Shown here piece by piece: positions 53,201 to 62,529 of a DNA stretch of 64,000 nucleotides. The DNA lies in NCBI GenBank assembly GCA_038106145.1, contig JAYODD010000007.1, positions 62,001-126,000 on the forward strand. The letters are read 5' to 3'. The first letter of the stretch is position 1. Every line of letters starts with the position of its first letter. The position numbers were made by a program, and so were the translations under genes. This stretch comes from JBFJKD01 sp038106145 (GTDB lineage Bacteria > Pseudomonadota > Gammaproteobacteria > Pseudomonadales > Porticoccaceae). The notes under the pieces are model-generated. The model saw only the letters and a program-made list of their open reading frames with translations, made no database searches and was not told where the DNA came from.

Positions 53201-54382
53201 GTGAAATTTGTTGATGAAGCACCAATCAGGGTCGAAGCCGGAAATGGCGGGAGCGGACGGCTGGGTTTTCGCCGGGAAAAATATATACCCAAAGGTGGGC
53301 CCGACGGTGGCGACGGCGGCGATGGCGGCGATGTGGTGCTGGTGGCGGATGAAAACTTTAATACGCTGGCCGACTACCGCTACCAGCGGGTATTTCGCGC
53401 CGAGAATGGCGAGCCCGGTGGCGGAGGGCATTGTCGCGGCAAGAGCGGTGAGGATCTGATCTTGCCGGTACCCGTCGGCACCACAGTGATCGATGAAGAC
53501 ACTCAGGAAATTCTTGGCGACCTGGCTACGGCGGGCCAGCAGCTGGTGGTGGCGCGGGGTGGCTTTCACGGGCTGGGCAATGCCCGCTACAAATCCAGCA
53601 CCAATCGCGCGCCGCGGCAAACCACCCCGGGGCAACCCGGCGAAGTGCGCAACTTGCGTCTCGAGCTGAAGGTGCTGGCAGACGTGGGGCTGGTCGGTAT
53701 GCCCAACGCGGGCAAATCCACATTTATCCGCGCGGTATCCGCGGCACGGCCCAAAGTGGCGGATTATCCATTTACCACCCTGGTGCCCAACCTGGGCGTA
53801 GTCAAAATGCAGCGCTATCAGAGTTTTGTGATAGCGGATGTGCCTGGCTTGGTTGCCGGTGCTTCCAGCGGGGCAGGTTTGGGCGTGCGTTTTCTGCGCC
53901 ATCTGACGCGCACCCGACTGTTGTTGCACCTGGTGGATATGGCGGTGGTGGATGGCACGGATCCGACCGATAATGCGCGGGTAATCGAGCAAGAACTGGC
54001 AAATTTCAGCCCGACGCTGGCGGCTCGCGACCGCTGGCTCGTGCTCAACAAAATTGATCTACTGCCCCCCGAGGAAGTAGCACAGCGCTGTGCCGACATG
54101 GTATCCAAACTGGGCTGGAGCGGCCCGGTACACCAGATATCCGGATTGTCCGGCTCGGGTATTCAGGCACTGTGCGCCGCCATTCAGAACTATCTGGATG
54201 CACGGCGGATGCAGGAACAGGAGGATCCGGAAAGTGCGCGCGCGGAGCAGGAGCTCCAGTTGCGCATGCAGGCAGAGGGGCGGGAGCGTGTTGAAATGTT
54301 GCGCGCCACCTGCAGCGGTGATGCGGCACAGGATGACGATGAGGACGGTGACGGTGAGATGGAAGTCATCTATACCCGGTGA
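53201..54382 (+). CDS. obgE: GTPase ObgE/CgtA
   Basis: 393 residues. The glycine-rich Obg fold has GGPDGGDGGDGGDVVLVAD. The G domain shows GMPNAGKSTFIRAVSAARPKVADYPFTTL, DVPGLVAGASSG (G3) and NKID (G4). The tail is acidic (DDDEDGDGEME). It acts in 50S assembly and stress control. The start is GTG 53201 (VKFVDEAPIRVEAG); an upstream in-frame start at 53138 falls inside the terminator and is rejected. Relatives usually read EGAAEGAGLG where this reads AGASSGAGLG. Confidence 0.95.
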   Translation: MKFVDEAPIRVEAGNGGSGRLGFRREKYIPKGGPDGGDGGDGGDVVLVADENFNTLADYRYQRVFRAENGEPGGGGHCRGKSGEDLILPVPVGTTVIDEDTQEILGDLATAGQQLVVARGGFHGLGNARYKSSTNRAPRQTTPGQPGEVRNLRLELKVLADVGLVGMPNAGKSTFIRAVSAARPKVADYPFTTLVPNLGVVKMQRYQSFVIADVPGLVAGASSGAGLGVRFLRHLTRTRLLLHLVDMAVVDGTDPTDNARVIEQELANFSPTLAARDRWLVLNKIDLLPPEEVAQRCADMVSKLGWSGPVHQISGLSGSGIQALCAAIQNYLDARRMQEQEDPESARAEQELQLRMQAEGRERVEMLRATCSGDAAQDDDEDGDGEMEVIYTR

Positions 54383-54482
54383 CGGCCGCGATCGGCTGCG
54401 CCAGGGTTGCACGGTGAGGCGGTCGTCGGGCGCCAACGCTATAACAACCCGATAATTATTCGACCATTAATCGATATTGGAT

Positions 54483-55604
54483 ATGAGCAGAGAACGCGTT
54501 ACCAGGTCCCGGCGCTGGGTGATTAAAATCGGTAGTGCGCTATTGACCAATAATGGTCGCGGTCTCGACCGCGCGGCGATTGGCGAATGGGTGCGCCAGA
54601 TGGTGGCCCTGCGCGCTGCCGGTATTGAACTGGTGCTGGTGTCGTCCGGTGCGGTAGCCGAGGGCATGACCCGGCTGGGCTGGGTATCACGCCCCACGCT
54701 GATCCACAAATTGCAGGCAGCCGCGGCGGTCGGCCAGATGGGGCTGGTGCAGGCCTACGAGTCACAATTTCAGAAATTTGGTTTACACACCGCCCAGGTG
54801 CTGGTGGATCACGACGATTTATCCAGCCGCGAGCGCTATCTGAATGCGCGTAGCACATTAAAGACGCTAGTGGCCCTCAACGTTGTACCGGTAGTTAATG
54901 AAAATGACACGGTGGTGACGGAAGAAATCCGCTTTGGCGACAACGATACCCTGGCCGCCCTGGTAGCAAATTTAATTGAAGCAGATCTGCTGGTTATTTT
55001 AACCGATCAAAAAGGCATTTTCCGCGAAAACCCGAGTATTAATCCACAGGCCGAACTGATTGGCGAAGCCAGTGCCGCCGACGCGACCCTGGACCAGGTG
55101 GCGGGAGGCAGCAGTAGTGGCCTGGGTCGAGGCGGAATGATTACCAAGCTGCGCGCGGCGCGCCTGGCCGCCCGCTCCGGCGCCAATACTGTTGTGGTTG
55201 GTGGTCGCGAACCAGACGTACTGACCCGGGTTGCGGCCGGTGAACAATTGGGTACCCTGCTGGTGTCCGGGCAGGAACCGATCGCGGCCCGTAAGCAATG
55301 GCTGGCAGGGCGGTTGCAGGTGCGCGGTACGCTGGTGCTGGATAATGGCGCTGTCAACGTGCTGCGCGATCAGGGCAAAAGTTTACTGCCGGTCGGGGTG
55401 CGTGCCGTGGAGGGCAGTTTCCCCCGGGGTGAAATGGTGCGCTGCGTCGATGAAAATGGTAACGAAGTGGCACGCGGACTGGTTAACTACAGCGCGGCGG
55501 ATGCGCGCAGAATCATGGGGCAGGGCAGTGCGCGGATTGCGGATATTCTGGGCTATAAAGACGACGACGAATTAATTCACCGGGACAATCTGGTGTTGTT
55601 GTAG
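54483..55604 (+). CDS. proB: Glutamate 5-kinase ProB
   Basis: 373 residues. The amino acid kinase domain has WVIKIGSALLTNNGRG, LVSSGAVAEGM, VPVVNENDTV and FGDNDTLAALVANL, with LGRGGMITKLRAA. A C-terminal PUA domain starts about residue 275 (GTLVLDNGAVNVLRDQGKSL). It is the first step of proline synthesis. The ATG at 54483 is used; the TTG two codons upstream is in frame. It follows obg by 100 bp, a common gammaproteobacterial order. Confidence 0.95.
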   Translation: MSRERVTRSRRWVIKIGSALLTNNGRGLDRAAIGEWVRQMVALRAAGIELVLVSSGAVAEGMTRLGWVSRPTLIHKLQAAAAVGQMGLVQAYESQFQKFGLHTAQVLVDHDDLSSRERYLNARSTLKTLVALNVVPVVNENDTVVTEEIRFGDNDTLAALVANLIEADLLVILTDQKGIFRENPSINPQAELIGEASAADATLDQVAGGSSSGLGRGGMITKLRAARLAARSGANTVVVGGREPDVLTRVAAGEQLGTLLVSGQEPIAARKQWLAGRLQVRGTLVLDNGAVNVLRDQGKSLLPVGVRAVEGSFPRGEMVRCVDENGNEVARGLVNYSAADARRIMGQGSARIADILGYKDDDELIHRDNLVLL

Positions 55605-55639
55605 GTCGCGGCAGGTTGTCGGCAAACGATTGCGAAATT

Positions 55640-55668
55640 AAAAAACCGACCTCGTGGTCGGTTTTTTT
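55640..55668. terminator. Bidirectional terminator between proB and rpsT
   Basis: A6, then CCGACC (55646-55651), TCGT, GGTCGG (55656-55661) and T7. It functions as an intrinsic terminator on both strands, serving convergent proB (+) and rpsT (-). Confidence 0.88.
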
Positions 55669-55743
55669 AATGGGCTCAATTGTTTGCCCAGGCTGTTGCA
55701 CCAGGTAGTTCGCGCCCAGCAAGCCGGCGCGACAGTTAGGCTG

Positions 55744-56013
55744 TTATTGCGTGGCGAGCGCCTTGATCTTGCTGTTGAGACGGCTCTTGTGCCGAGCGGC
55801 CTTGTTTTTGTGCAGAATACCCTTGTCCGCGATGCGATCGAGGATCGGCACGGCCACGCCATAGGCGGCCTTGGCCTCTTCCAGATTGCCGGAAGCGATA
55901 GCTGCGTTTACTTTTTTCAGATACGTGCGGGCCATGGACCGCAGGCTGGCGTTGTGTTGACGCCGCTTTTCACTCTGGCGCGCGCGTTTTCTTGCTTGGG
56001 CTGTGTTTGCCAA
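55744..56013 (-). CDS. rpsT: 30S ribosomal protein S20 (TTG start)
   Basis: 89 residues: ANTAQARKRARQSEKRRQHN, SMARTYLKKVNAAI and the C-terminal LHKNKAARHKSRLNSKIKAL are S20. The start codon is TTG (56013-56011), with AGGAG and AAGG upstream. E. coli rpsT also starts with UUG, which is linked to autogenous translational control, so the same control is likely here. It has its own promoter at the end of queG and a bidirectional terminator downstream. Confidence 0.96.
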   Translation of the reverse strand: MANTAQARKRARQSEKRRQHNASLRSMARTYLKKVNAAIASGNLEEAKAAYGVAVPILDRIADKGILHKNKAARHKSRLNSKIKALATQ

Positions 56014-56055
56014 CTGACCTTGCTCCTGTCAATCCCAACGATTTTGAGGACGCGG

Positions 56056-56084
56056 ACTATACCGAGTTTGTTGCTCTTAGGCAA
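56056..56084 (-). promoter_or_regulatory. Sigma-70 promoter of rpsT
   Basis: Minus strand: TTGCCT (56084-56079), an exact 17-bp spacer and TATAGT (56061-56056), 43 bp upstream of the TTG start. The -35 overlaps the last codons of queG. Confidence 0.7.
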
Positions 56085-57177
56085 CTGTTGGGGCGCTGCT
56101 GTGGCCGTGCTGGGCGAGCGCCCACTGCACGTGTTCGCGGACCATCGCGGAGGGGTGCTGGGCGCGCGCGGTCAGCGCTGCAATAACCCGCTGGGAATAA
56201 GGTGCATTGCCCAGGCCCACGGCCAGATTGCGCAGCCAGCGCAGATAGCCGATGCGCCGAATGGGCGAACCCGCGGTATTGTCCAGAAATTCCTGCTCCG
56301 TCCACAGAAACAGGTCGGTTAACTGGCTGTCGTCCAGCTGGTGGCGGGGGCGAAAATCGGGCTCGCTGGTGGGTCGGGCGTAGCGATTCCAGGGGCAGAT
56401 GGTCTGACAATCGTCGCACCCGAAAACCCGGTTGCCGATCGCGGCGCGAAACTCTAGGGGGATACTGTCCTTGTTCTCGATGGTCAGATAGGAAATGCAT
56501 CTTCTGGCGTCCAGTACGTACGGTTCCGGAAACGCATTGGTCGGACACACCTTGAGGCACGCGCGGCACTTGCCACAGCTATTTTTCTCGGTGGGGTTAT
56601 CCACTGGCAGGGGCAGACTGGTAAAAAGTTCGCCGAGGAAAAACCAGGATCCCGCTCGCGCGTTTAACAACAGGGTGTTTTTGCCAATCCAGCCCAGGCC
56701 CGCTTTTTCGGCGAGGGGTTTTTCCATGACCGGCGCACTGTCCACAAACGGGCGCTGGATTACCGTGCCGGGGTACAGATCGTCGATTTTTTTGGCGAGC
56801 GCCGCCAGGCGCTTACGCACCAGTTTGTGGTAGTCCCGACCCGTCGCGTAACGGGAAATATAGGCTTTATCCGGCTCGCGCAGGCGCGCAACCAGTTTCG
56901 AATTCGGCGCCAGGTAATCCATGCGTACGCTGATAACGCGCACGGTGCCGGACAGTAACAGGTCGGGACGCCAGCGTTTGGCGCCGTGGGCAGCCATCCA
57001 GTCCATACTGCCGTGCAGGCCCCGCGCCAGCCAGGTGCGCAGGCGCTCACCGGCAATGCCCAGGTCGAGATCCGCAATGCCCGCCTGCTGAAAACCCTGC
57101 TCCCGCGCCAGGCGCTTGATATCGTCGGCAAGTTTGGCGTAGTCCGTTGGCGTGTGCGATTGGCTGCGAGCAGGCAT
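56077..57177 (-). CDS. queG: Epoxyqueuosine reductase QueG
   Basis: 366 residues. The N-terminal cobalamin-binding DUF1730 part has ARGLHGSMDWMAAHG and GRDYHKLVRKRL. Catalytic Asp and core segment are in RPFVDSAPVMEKPLAEKAGLGWIG. Two 4Fe-4S clusters are bound by CGKCRACLKVCPTNAF and CISYLTIENK...CDDCQTICPWN. It converts epoxyqueuosine to queuosine in tRNA. It is divergent from nnrDE with 60 bp between, and upstream of rpsT. Start ATG 57177. Confidence 0.95.
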   Translation of the reverse strand: MPARSQSHTPTDYAKLADDIKRLAREQGFQQAGIADLDLGIAGERLRTWLARGLHGSMDWMAAHGAKRWRPDLLLSGTVRVISVRMDYLAPNSKLVARLREPDKAYISRYATGRDYHKLVRKRLAALAKKIDDLYPGTVIQRPFVDSAPVMEKPLAEKAGLGWIGKNTLLLNARAGSWFFLGELFTSLPLPVDNPTEKNSCGKCRACLKVCPTNAFPEPYVLDARRCISYLTIENKDSIPLEFRAAIGNRVFGCDDCQTICPWNRYARPTSEPDFRPRHQLDDSQLTDLFLWTEQEFLDNTAGSPIRRIGYLRWLRNLAVGLGNAPYSQRVIAALTARAQHPSAMVREHVQWALAQHGHSSAPTVA

Positions 57178-57237
57178 GGTAGTGGTCTTCGGTTGCCGTA
57201 TAATTCTGCCAGAAATCAGGCGCACGGTGGAAAATTA

Positions 57238-58749
57238 ATGGCGATATTCCCTGACGGGCTTTATACCGCGGCACAGGTACGTGCGCTAGATCGTTGCGCC
57301 ATAGAGGTGCACAACATTCCCGGCATAACACTGATGAAACGGGCGGGTCTATTTGCGCTGGACGCGTTGTTGGCGCGTTGGCCACAAACTACATTGATTA
57401 CGGTTTTTTGTGGCAGCGGCAACAACGGGGGCGACGGATACATTGTTGCCGGTGCGGCGGCACAGCGCGGATTACCGGTGCGCGTTGTGTGTCTTGGTAA
57501 AGTGGATAAATTGACTGCGGATGGTCAGCGCGCGCGGGCATTCGCTCAGGCTCAGGGCGTGGCAATCACGCCCTTTGTCGACGGTGTGGCATTGACCGAA
57601 GGTGTCTTGGTGGATGCCCTGCTCGGTATCGGTGTCGCGGGGGAGGTGCGCGGCCCCACCGGCGCGGCGATTAACGCAATGAACGCGAGCGGCTTGCCCA
57701 CGCTGGCGCTCGATATTCCCTCTGGCCTGTGTAGCGATACGGGTCGCGAACTGGGGGTGGCGGTGCGCGCGCAGGTAACCACATGTTTTGTCGGCTTAAA
57801 GCGCGGTCTGTATACAGGCCGCGGTCCAGCAGTGTGCGGCGACGTTGAATTTTCCGATCTGGGAGTGCCCGAGGCTGTTTATAACGCCGCGCCCGCAAGT
57901 GCGGTGCGCCTCGAGCCATCGCACGTGCTTAGCGCGTTGCCGCAGCGGCAGCGGGATGCTCACAAAGGTGATTTCGGCCATGTGCTGGTTATCGGCGGGG
58001 ATGATGGTTACGGCGGCGCCGTCGCCATGGCGGCCGAGGCGGCGCTGCGGGTTGGGGCCGGTCTGGTCAGTGTTGCCACCCGTCCGCAACACGTGCCGGC
58101 GCTGTTGGCGCGACGCCCTGAATTGATGGTGCACGGCGTTGCCTCTGGCCAGGAGCTGGAACCCCTGCTGCCGGGTCCCACCCATCTGGTTATAGGCCCC
58201 GGCCTGGGACGCTCCCCCTGGTCCGAACAGATGTTGCAACAGGCGCTCAACAGTGGCTTGCCCATGGTGGTGGATGCGGACGCGCTTAATATTCTTGCCG
58301 CCGGCCGTATTGGGCGCAGCGGTGTGGATGCGCGTGCCTGGGTTCTCACACCCCATCCTGGCGAAGCGGCGCGGCTACTCGGGGTTGCCACGGCGCAGGT
58401 GCAACAGGATCGGTTTAGCGCAGCGCAAAACCTGTGGCAACGGTATCCCGGCACGGTTTTGCTGAAGGGAGCGGGAACGTTGTTATGCCATGGCGAACAA
58501 GCAGGCGGGCAGCCAGTGTTTGAACTTTGTACACAGGGCAATCCGGGTATGGCCAGCGGTGGTATGGGTGATGTGTTGAGCGGTGTGATTGGTGGCCTTA
58601 TGGCGCAAGGGTTGACGCCAGCGGATGCAGCCAGGCTCGGTGTCTGTGTCCACGGCGGTGCGGCTGATCGCGCGGCGGCAGTGGGCGGCGAGCGCGGACT
58701 GTTGGCGACGGACCTGATGGCCCATTTACGTCGGTTGGTGAACGGGTGA
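57238..58749 (+). CDS. nnr: Bifunctional NAD(P)H-hydrate epimerase/dehydratase
   Basis: 503 residues. The N-terminal epimerase (YjeF_N) has FCGSGNNGGDGYIVAGAAA, VDALLGIGVAGEVRGPTG and LDIPSGLCSDTG. The C-terminal ADP-dependent dehydratase (ribokinase-like) has DAHKGDFGHVLVIGGDDGYGGA, VDADALNIL, LTPHPGEAARLL and GNPGMASGGMGDVLSG. It repairs hydrated NADH and NADPH. It heads the run nnr-tsaE-amiB-mutL-miaA-hfq-hflX. A TATAAT hexamer at 57199-57204 may be its -10. Confidence 0.95.
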   Translation: MAIFPDGLYTAAQVRALDRCAIEVHNIPGITLMKRAGLFALDALLARWPQTTLITVFCGSGNNGGDGYIVAGAAAQRGLPVRVVCLGKVDKLTADGQRARAFAQAQGVAITPFVDGVALTEGVLVDALLGIGVAGEVRGPTGAAINAMNASGLPTLALDIPSGLCSDTGRELGVAVRAQVTTCFVGLKRGLYTGRGPAVCGDVEFSDLGVPEAVYNAAPASAVRLEPSHVLSALPQRQRDAHKGDFGHVLVIGGDDGYGGAVAMAAEAALRVGAGLVSVATRPQHVPALLARRPELMVHGVASGQELEPLLPGPTHLVIGPGLGRSPWSEQMLQQALNSGLPMVVDADALNILAAGRIGRSGVDARAWVLTPHPGEAARLLGVATAQVQQDRFSAAQNLWQRYPGTVLLKGAGTLLCHGEQAGGQPVFELCTQGNPGMASGGMGDVLSGVIGGLMAQGLTPADAARLGVCVHGGAADRAAAVGGERGLLATDLMAHLRRLVNG

Positions 58750-58768
58750 GTATGCGACGCGAGTTGAA

Positions 58769-59260
58769 ATGCAATCGTTGACGGTTATGCTGGCTGACGA
58801 ACAGGCTACCGTGGCGTGTGGTGCGCGCCTCGGTGCGGTCGTTAACCATGCCGTGATTTTTCTGGAAGGTACGTTGGGCGCGGGCAAAACCACGTTCTGT
58901 CGTGGTGTACTGCGTGCCATGGGTCATGTCGGACCGGTTAAAAGCCCAACCTATACACTGGTGGAGCCCTATAGTCTGGCGCGCGGAAATTTGTATCATT
59001 TCGACCTGTACCGGCTCGGTGATCCCGAAGAACTGGAGTTTATCGGTATGCGCGATTACTTTGATGAACCGGCTATCTGCCTGATAGAATGGCCGGAACG
59101 GGGTGCGGGCATGTTGCCGCCAGCGGATATACGGGTTTTGCTCGAAGTTGTCGCTACCGGGCGTAGCGCCACCCTGGTGCCGGTGTCCACGGCAGGCGGT
59201 GCGGTGATAGATACACTTGCTGCGCAGACAACCGCAGGCAGACTGGGCGACATTAAATAA
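58769..59260 (+). CDS. tsaE: tRNA threonylcarbamoyladenosine biosynthesis ATPase TsaE
   Basis: 163 residues. The P-loop is LEGTLGAGKTTFCRGVLRA, followed by VKSPTYTLVEPY, NLYHFDLYRL and LIEWPERG. TsaE drives turnover of the TsaB-TsaD complex in t6A formation, the partner of the anomalous tsaD at 24494. It lies 19 bp after nnr. Confidence 0.95.
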   Translation: MQSLTVMLADEQATVACGARLGAVVNHAVIFLEGTLGAGKTTFCRGVLRAMGHVGPVKSPTYTLVEPYSLARGNLYHFDLYRLGDPEELEFIGMRDYFDEPAICLIEWPERGAGMLPPADIRVLLEVVATGRSATLVPVSTAGGAVIDTLAAQTTAGRLGDIK

Positions 59261-59312
59261 CAGTGCGCGCTTAAAGAGCGCTGATATTGGTTAACACAAT
59301 TGAGGGCGAATA

Positions 59313-60656
59313 TTGCCGAGGGGTACAACGGGAAGCAGAGCTGTGGCGACCGCATTATGCTTTGGCCTGATGCTCACGGCCCCCTTCTCGGTTGTCGCGG
59401 CCACGATTGAGGGTGTGCGCCTGTGGCGCGCCCCCGACCACACCCGTCTGGTTTTTGATCTGAGCGAAGGTGTTGAACACAAGCTATTTTCCCTGCAAAA
59501 CCCCGAGCGACTGGTGATCGATATCGCCAATGCTTCGTTGCCCCGCGGTTTACCCGCACTCGATCTGGCGCCCACCCCGTTAAGCGCCATCCGCAGCGCC
59601 GCCCGCGAACCGTCCGGGTTGCGCATTGTGCTCGATTTGCACACCAACGTCACGCCGCGGAGTTTTCTGTTAAAGCGCAATGAACAGTATGGCGACCGGC
59701 TGGTGGTGGATCTGTTTGACCAGCAGCAGGCCACCGAAAAAACGGTGCGCGATGTGGTGCCGGACAACGATAATCAACGCGCGATCGTGATTGCCATCGA
59801 CGCCGGTCACGGCGGTGAAGATCCCGGCGCTATCGGCCCCAATCGCGTGTACGAGAAAAAAGTGGTGCTCGATATCAGCCGTGCGCTGAAGCGACGCCTG
59901 GACCGGGAGCCGGGATATTCAGCGGTGCTGGTACGCACTGGAGATTACTACATTCCGTTAAACCGACGCGCAGCTATCGCGCGGGAAAAAAGAGCCGATA
60001 TGATGATTTCGGTGCACGCCGACGCGTTCAAAAACCCGGCCGCGCGGGGCGCTTCGGTGTACGCGCTGTCGCGGCGTGGCGCAACCAGTGAAACCGCGCG
60101 CTATCTGGCCGAACGGGAAAATCGCGCGGATCTGATCGGTGGGGTTGGCAGTGTTAGCCTCAACGACAAGGATAAGATGTTGGCCAGCGTGCTGCTCGAC
60201 CTGTCCATGACGGCGACACTGGATAGCAGTCTCGAGGTGGGCGCGGAAGTGCTGAAGGCGATGGGCGCGTTTGCGCATCTGCACAAGCGGCACGTGGAAC
60301 AGGCGGGATTCGTGGTGCTCAAATCCCCCGATATGCCCTCCATTCTCGTTGAAACTGGATTTATCTCCAACGCCACCGAAGCACAACGTCTTAACCAGGC
60401 GGATTATCAACAAAAAATGGCAGATGCCATTTTTACCGGGGTGCACCGCTATTTCACCGCGCGTCCACCGCCGGGAACCCGTCTGGCGTGGCAGCGGGGG
60501 CGGTCGGCGGATCGCGAGTATATTATCAGTCATGGCGACACCCTGTCGGATATCGCGCAGCGACATAATGTTTCCGTGAAACGCCTGCTGGAGCACAATC
60601 GGCTTAATTCCACCACCATACGCACTGGTCAACGCATCAGTATTCCAACCTCGTAA
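59313..60656 (+). CDS. amiB: N-acetylmuramoyl-L-alanine amidase (AmiB-type, AMIN + Amidase_3 + LysM)
   Basis: 447 residues. A signal peptide (about residues 1-29, TALCFGLMLTAPFSVVA) leads to an N-terminal AMIN domain (LVFDLSEGVEHKLF), then the zinc amidase domain from IVIAIDAGHGGEDPGAIG, with SVHADAFKNPAARGASVYAL and ILVETGFISNATEA. A C-terminal LysM repeat follows (YIISHGDTLSDIAQRHNVSV). It splits septal peptidoglycan at division, normally under EnvC control. The start is TTG 59313 behind GAGGG; GTG 59343 is possible but would lose the positive n-region of the signal. Confidence 0.93.
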   Translation: MPRGTTGSRAVATALCFGLMLTAPFSVVAATIEGVRLWRAPDHTRLVFDLSEGVEHKLFSLQNPERLVIDIANASLPRGLPALDLAPTPLSAIRSAAREPSGLRIVLDLHTNVTPRSFLLKRNEQYGDRLVVDLFDQQQATEKTVRDVVPDNDNQRAIVIAIDAGHGGEDPGAIGPNRVYEKKVVLDISRALKRRLDREPGYSAVLVRTGDYYIPLNRRAAIAREKRADMMISVHADAFKNPAARGASVYALSRRGATSETARYLAERENRADLIGGVGSVSLNDKDKMLASVLLDLSMTATLDSSLEVGAEVLKAMGAFAHLHKRHVEQAGFVVLKSPDMPSILVETGFISNATEAQRLNQADYQQKMADAIFTGVHRYFTARPPPGTRLAWQRGRSADREYIISHGDTLSDIAQRHNVSVKRLLEHNRLNSTTIRTGQRISIPTS

Positions 60657-60666
60657 TGTGAGCACT

Positions 60667-62529
60667 ATGCAGTCAATTCGTTTACTCAGTCCCCGACTGG
60701 CAAACCAGATTGCAGCCGGTGAGGTGGTGGAGCGACCCGCGTCAGTGGTCAAGGAACTGATCGAAAACAGTCTCGACGCCGGTGCCGACCGCATCGATAT
60801 CGATGTTGAGCTCGGCGGCGCCAAATTAATTCGCGTGCGCGACACCGGCGTCGGCATTGCCAGGGAGGATTTGCCCCTGGCCCTGAGCCGCCATGCCACC
60901 AGCAAGATTATCGAGCTGGAAGATCTGGAGGGCGTGGCAACCCTTGGATTTCGCGGCGAAGCGTTGGCCAGCATTGGCTCCGTTTCCCGGTTGACCCTCA
61001 GCGCCAACGCGGAAGCCGGCAACGCCGGTTGGTGTGCGGTGACCGAGGGGCGCGATATGGCGGTCGCGGTGAAGCCCACTCCCCATGCGCGTGGTGCCAC
61101 GGTAGAAGTCCGGGATTTATTTTTTAACACGCCGGCGCGGCGCAAGTTTCTACGCAGCGAAAAAACCGAATACGCGCGTATCGAAGAGGTGGTTAAAAAG
61201 CTGGCGCTGAGTCGTTTCGATGTGGACTTTAGCCTGCGCCACAATAATAAAATGGTGCATCAATTCCGCGCCGCGCCGGATCGTGACCAGTGGGAGCGGC
61301 GCGTGGCTGCCGTGTGCGGGGCGGCATTTATGGACGCCTCCCGATTTATCGATGTTGAGCGCAACGGCCTGCGTTTGTGGGGATGGCTGGCGGCGCCGAC
61401 TTTCTCCCGCAGTCAGGCCGATTTACAGTACTTTTTTGTCAATGGGCGCTGCGTGCGGGACAAGGTGGTGACTCACGCGGTGCGCCAGGCCTATCGCGAC
61501 GTGATGTATCAGAATCGCCACGCGGCCTTCGTCCTGTTTATTGAGCTCGATGCCAGAGCAGTGGATGTCAATGTCCATCCCACCAAGCACGAGGTGCGTT
61601 TTCGGGATAGTCGCGGGGTACACGATTTCCTGTTTCATCACTTACACCGGGCAGTAGCCGCAATGGGGCCCGGTGCGCCAGCTATGGAGAGATCGGTACC
61701 TCAGCTGGCAGGCAACGAGGGCCCGGGTGCGGTAGCCACGCAAGCGCCGGGGCGGGATTCTCGTGGTCAGACATCCGGTTACCACCAGCACGCTATCGAT
61801 CTGCGGCAAAATAGCGGCGGCGTGCTCGGGGAGATGCGCGAACTCTACGGCGCGGGCAATCTCCAGCCTCAGGAGGGTCGCCAGTTTGGCGTTCTTGGGC
61901 CATTTACAGGGGTTGCCGGGCAGACCCCGCCCGCAGAGCAGCCGACTCCGGCACTGGGCTATGCCGTGGCGCAAATACTCGGGGTATATATTCTCGCGCA
62001 GAACGAACGCGGGCTGGTTGTTGTGGATATGCACGCCGCCCACGAACGTATTACCTACGAGCAGATGAAAACCGCGTACGAAAAACAGACGGTTGCCACC
62101 CAGCCACTACTGGTGCCGGAAAGTCTCAGCGTCAGCCAGCGCGAGGCGGATTGTGCCGAAAGTAGCGCGGAGCTGTTTCGCGATTTGGGCTTCGACGTGC
62201 AGCGCGCGGGGCCGGAAACCCTGTTGGTGAGGAGTATTCCCGCGTTGCTGCGCGGCGTGGATGTCGCGTTACTGGTGAGGGATGTACTGGCGGATATCTT
62301 AACCCACGGGGACAGTGATCGTCTCAGTGCCCGCAGCGATGAAATTTTATCGACCATGGCCTGCCGCGGTTCCGTGCGCGCCAATCGGCAGTTGACCATA
62401 GCGGAGATGAATGCGCTGCTGCGGCAGATGGAAGTCACCGAACGCAGCGGGCAGTGTAATCACGGTCGCCCGACCTGGGCGCAGCTGACCCTGGAGCAAC
62501 TGGACAAGCTGTTCTTGCGGGGGCGCTGA
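60667..62529 (+). CDS. mutL: DNA mismatch repair protein MutL
   Basis: 620 residues. The GHKL ATPase motifs are present: IAAGEVVERPASVVKELIEN, VRDTGVGI, TLGFRGEALASIGSV and RGATVEVRDLFFNTPARRKFL. The transducer domain has FFVNGRCVRDKVV and VDVNVHPTKHEVRF. A variable Gly/Gln-rich linker (about residues 335-430) precedes the dimerisation domain with VVVDMHAAHERITYEQMK. No DQHA(x)2E(x)4E endonuclease motif is seen, as expected in a MutH-type lineage or in other gammaproteobacteria. ATG 60667 fits the family start; GTG 60658 is in frame. Confidence 0.96.
   Translation: MQSIRLLSPRLANQIAAGEVVERPASVVKELIENSLDAGADRIDIDVELGGAKLIRVRDTGVGIAREDLPLALSRHATSKIIELEDLEGVATLGFRGEALASIGSVSRLTLSANAEAGNAGWCAVTEGRDMAVAVKPTPHARGATVEVRDLFFNTPARRKFLRSEKTEYARIEEVVKKLALSRFDVDFSLRHNNKMVHQFRAAPDRDQWERRVAAVCGAAFMDASRFIDVERNGLRLWGWLAAPTFSRSQADLQYFFVNGRCVRDKVVTHAVRQAYRDVMYQNRHAAFVLFIELDARAVDVNVHPTKHEVRFRDSRGVHDFLFHHLHRAVAAMGPGAPAMERSVPQLAGNEGPGAVATQAPGRDSRGQTSGYHQHAIDLRQNSGGVLGEMRELYGAGNLQPQEGRQFGVLGPFTGVAGQTPPAEQPTPALGYAVAQILGVYILAQNERGLVVVDMHAAHERITYEQMKTAYEKQTVATQPLLVPESLSVSQREADCAESSAELFRDLGFDVQRAGPETLLVRSIPALLRGVDVALLVRDVLADILTHGDSDRLSARSDEILSTMACRGSVRANRQLTIAEMNALLRQMEVTERSGQCNHGRPTWAQLTLEQLDKLFLRGR

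Noticed and set aside
59958..61244. 428-codon antisense open frame across amiB and mutL
   Set aside because: It overlaps two strongly conserved genes, its translation is low-complexity Ser/Arg/Thr-rich and no motif is recognisable. It is a by-product of GC-rich coding on the other strand.
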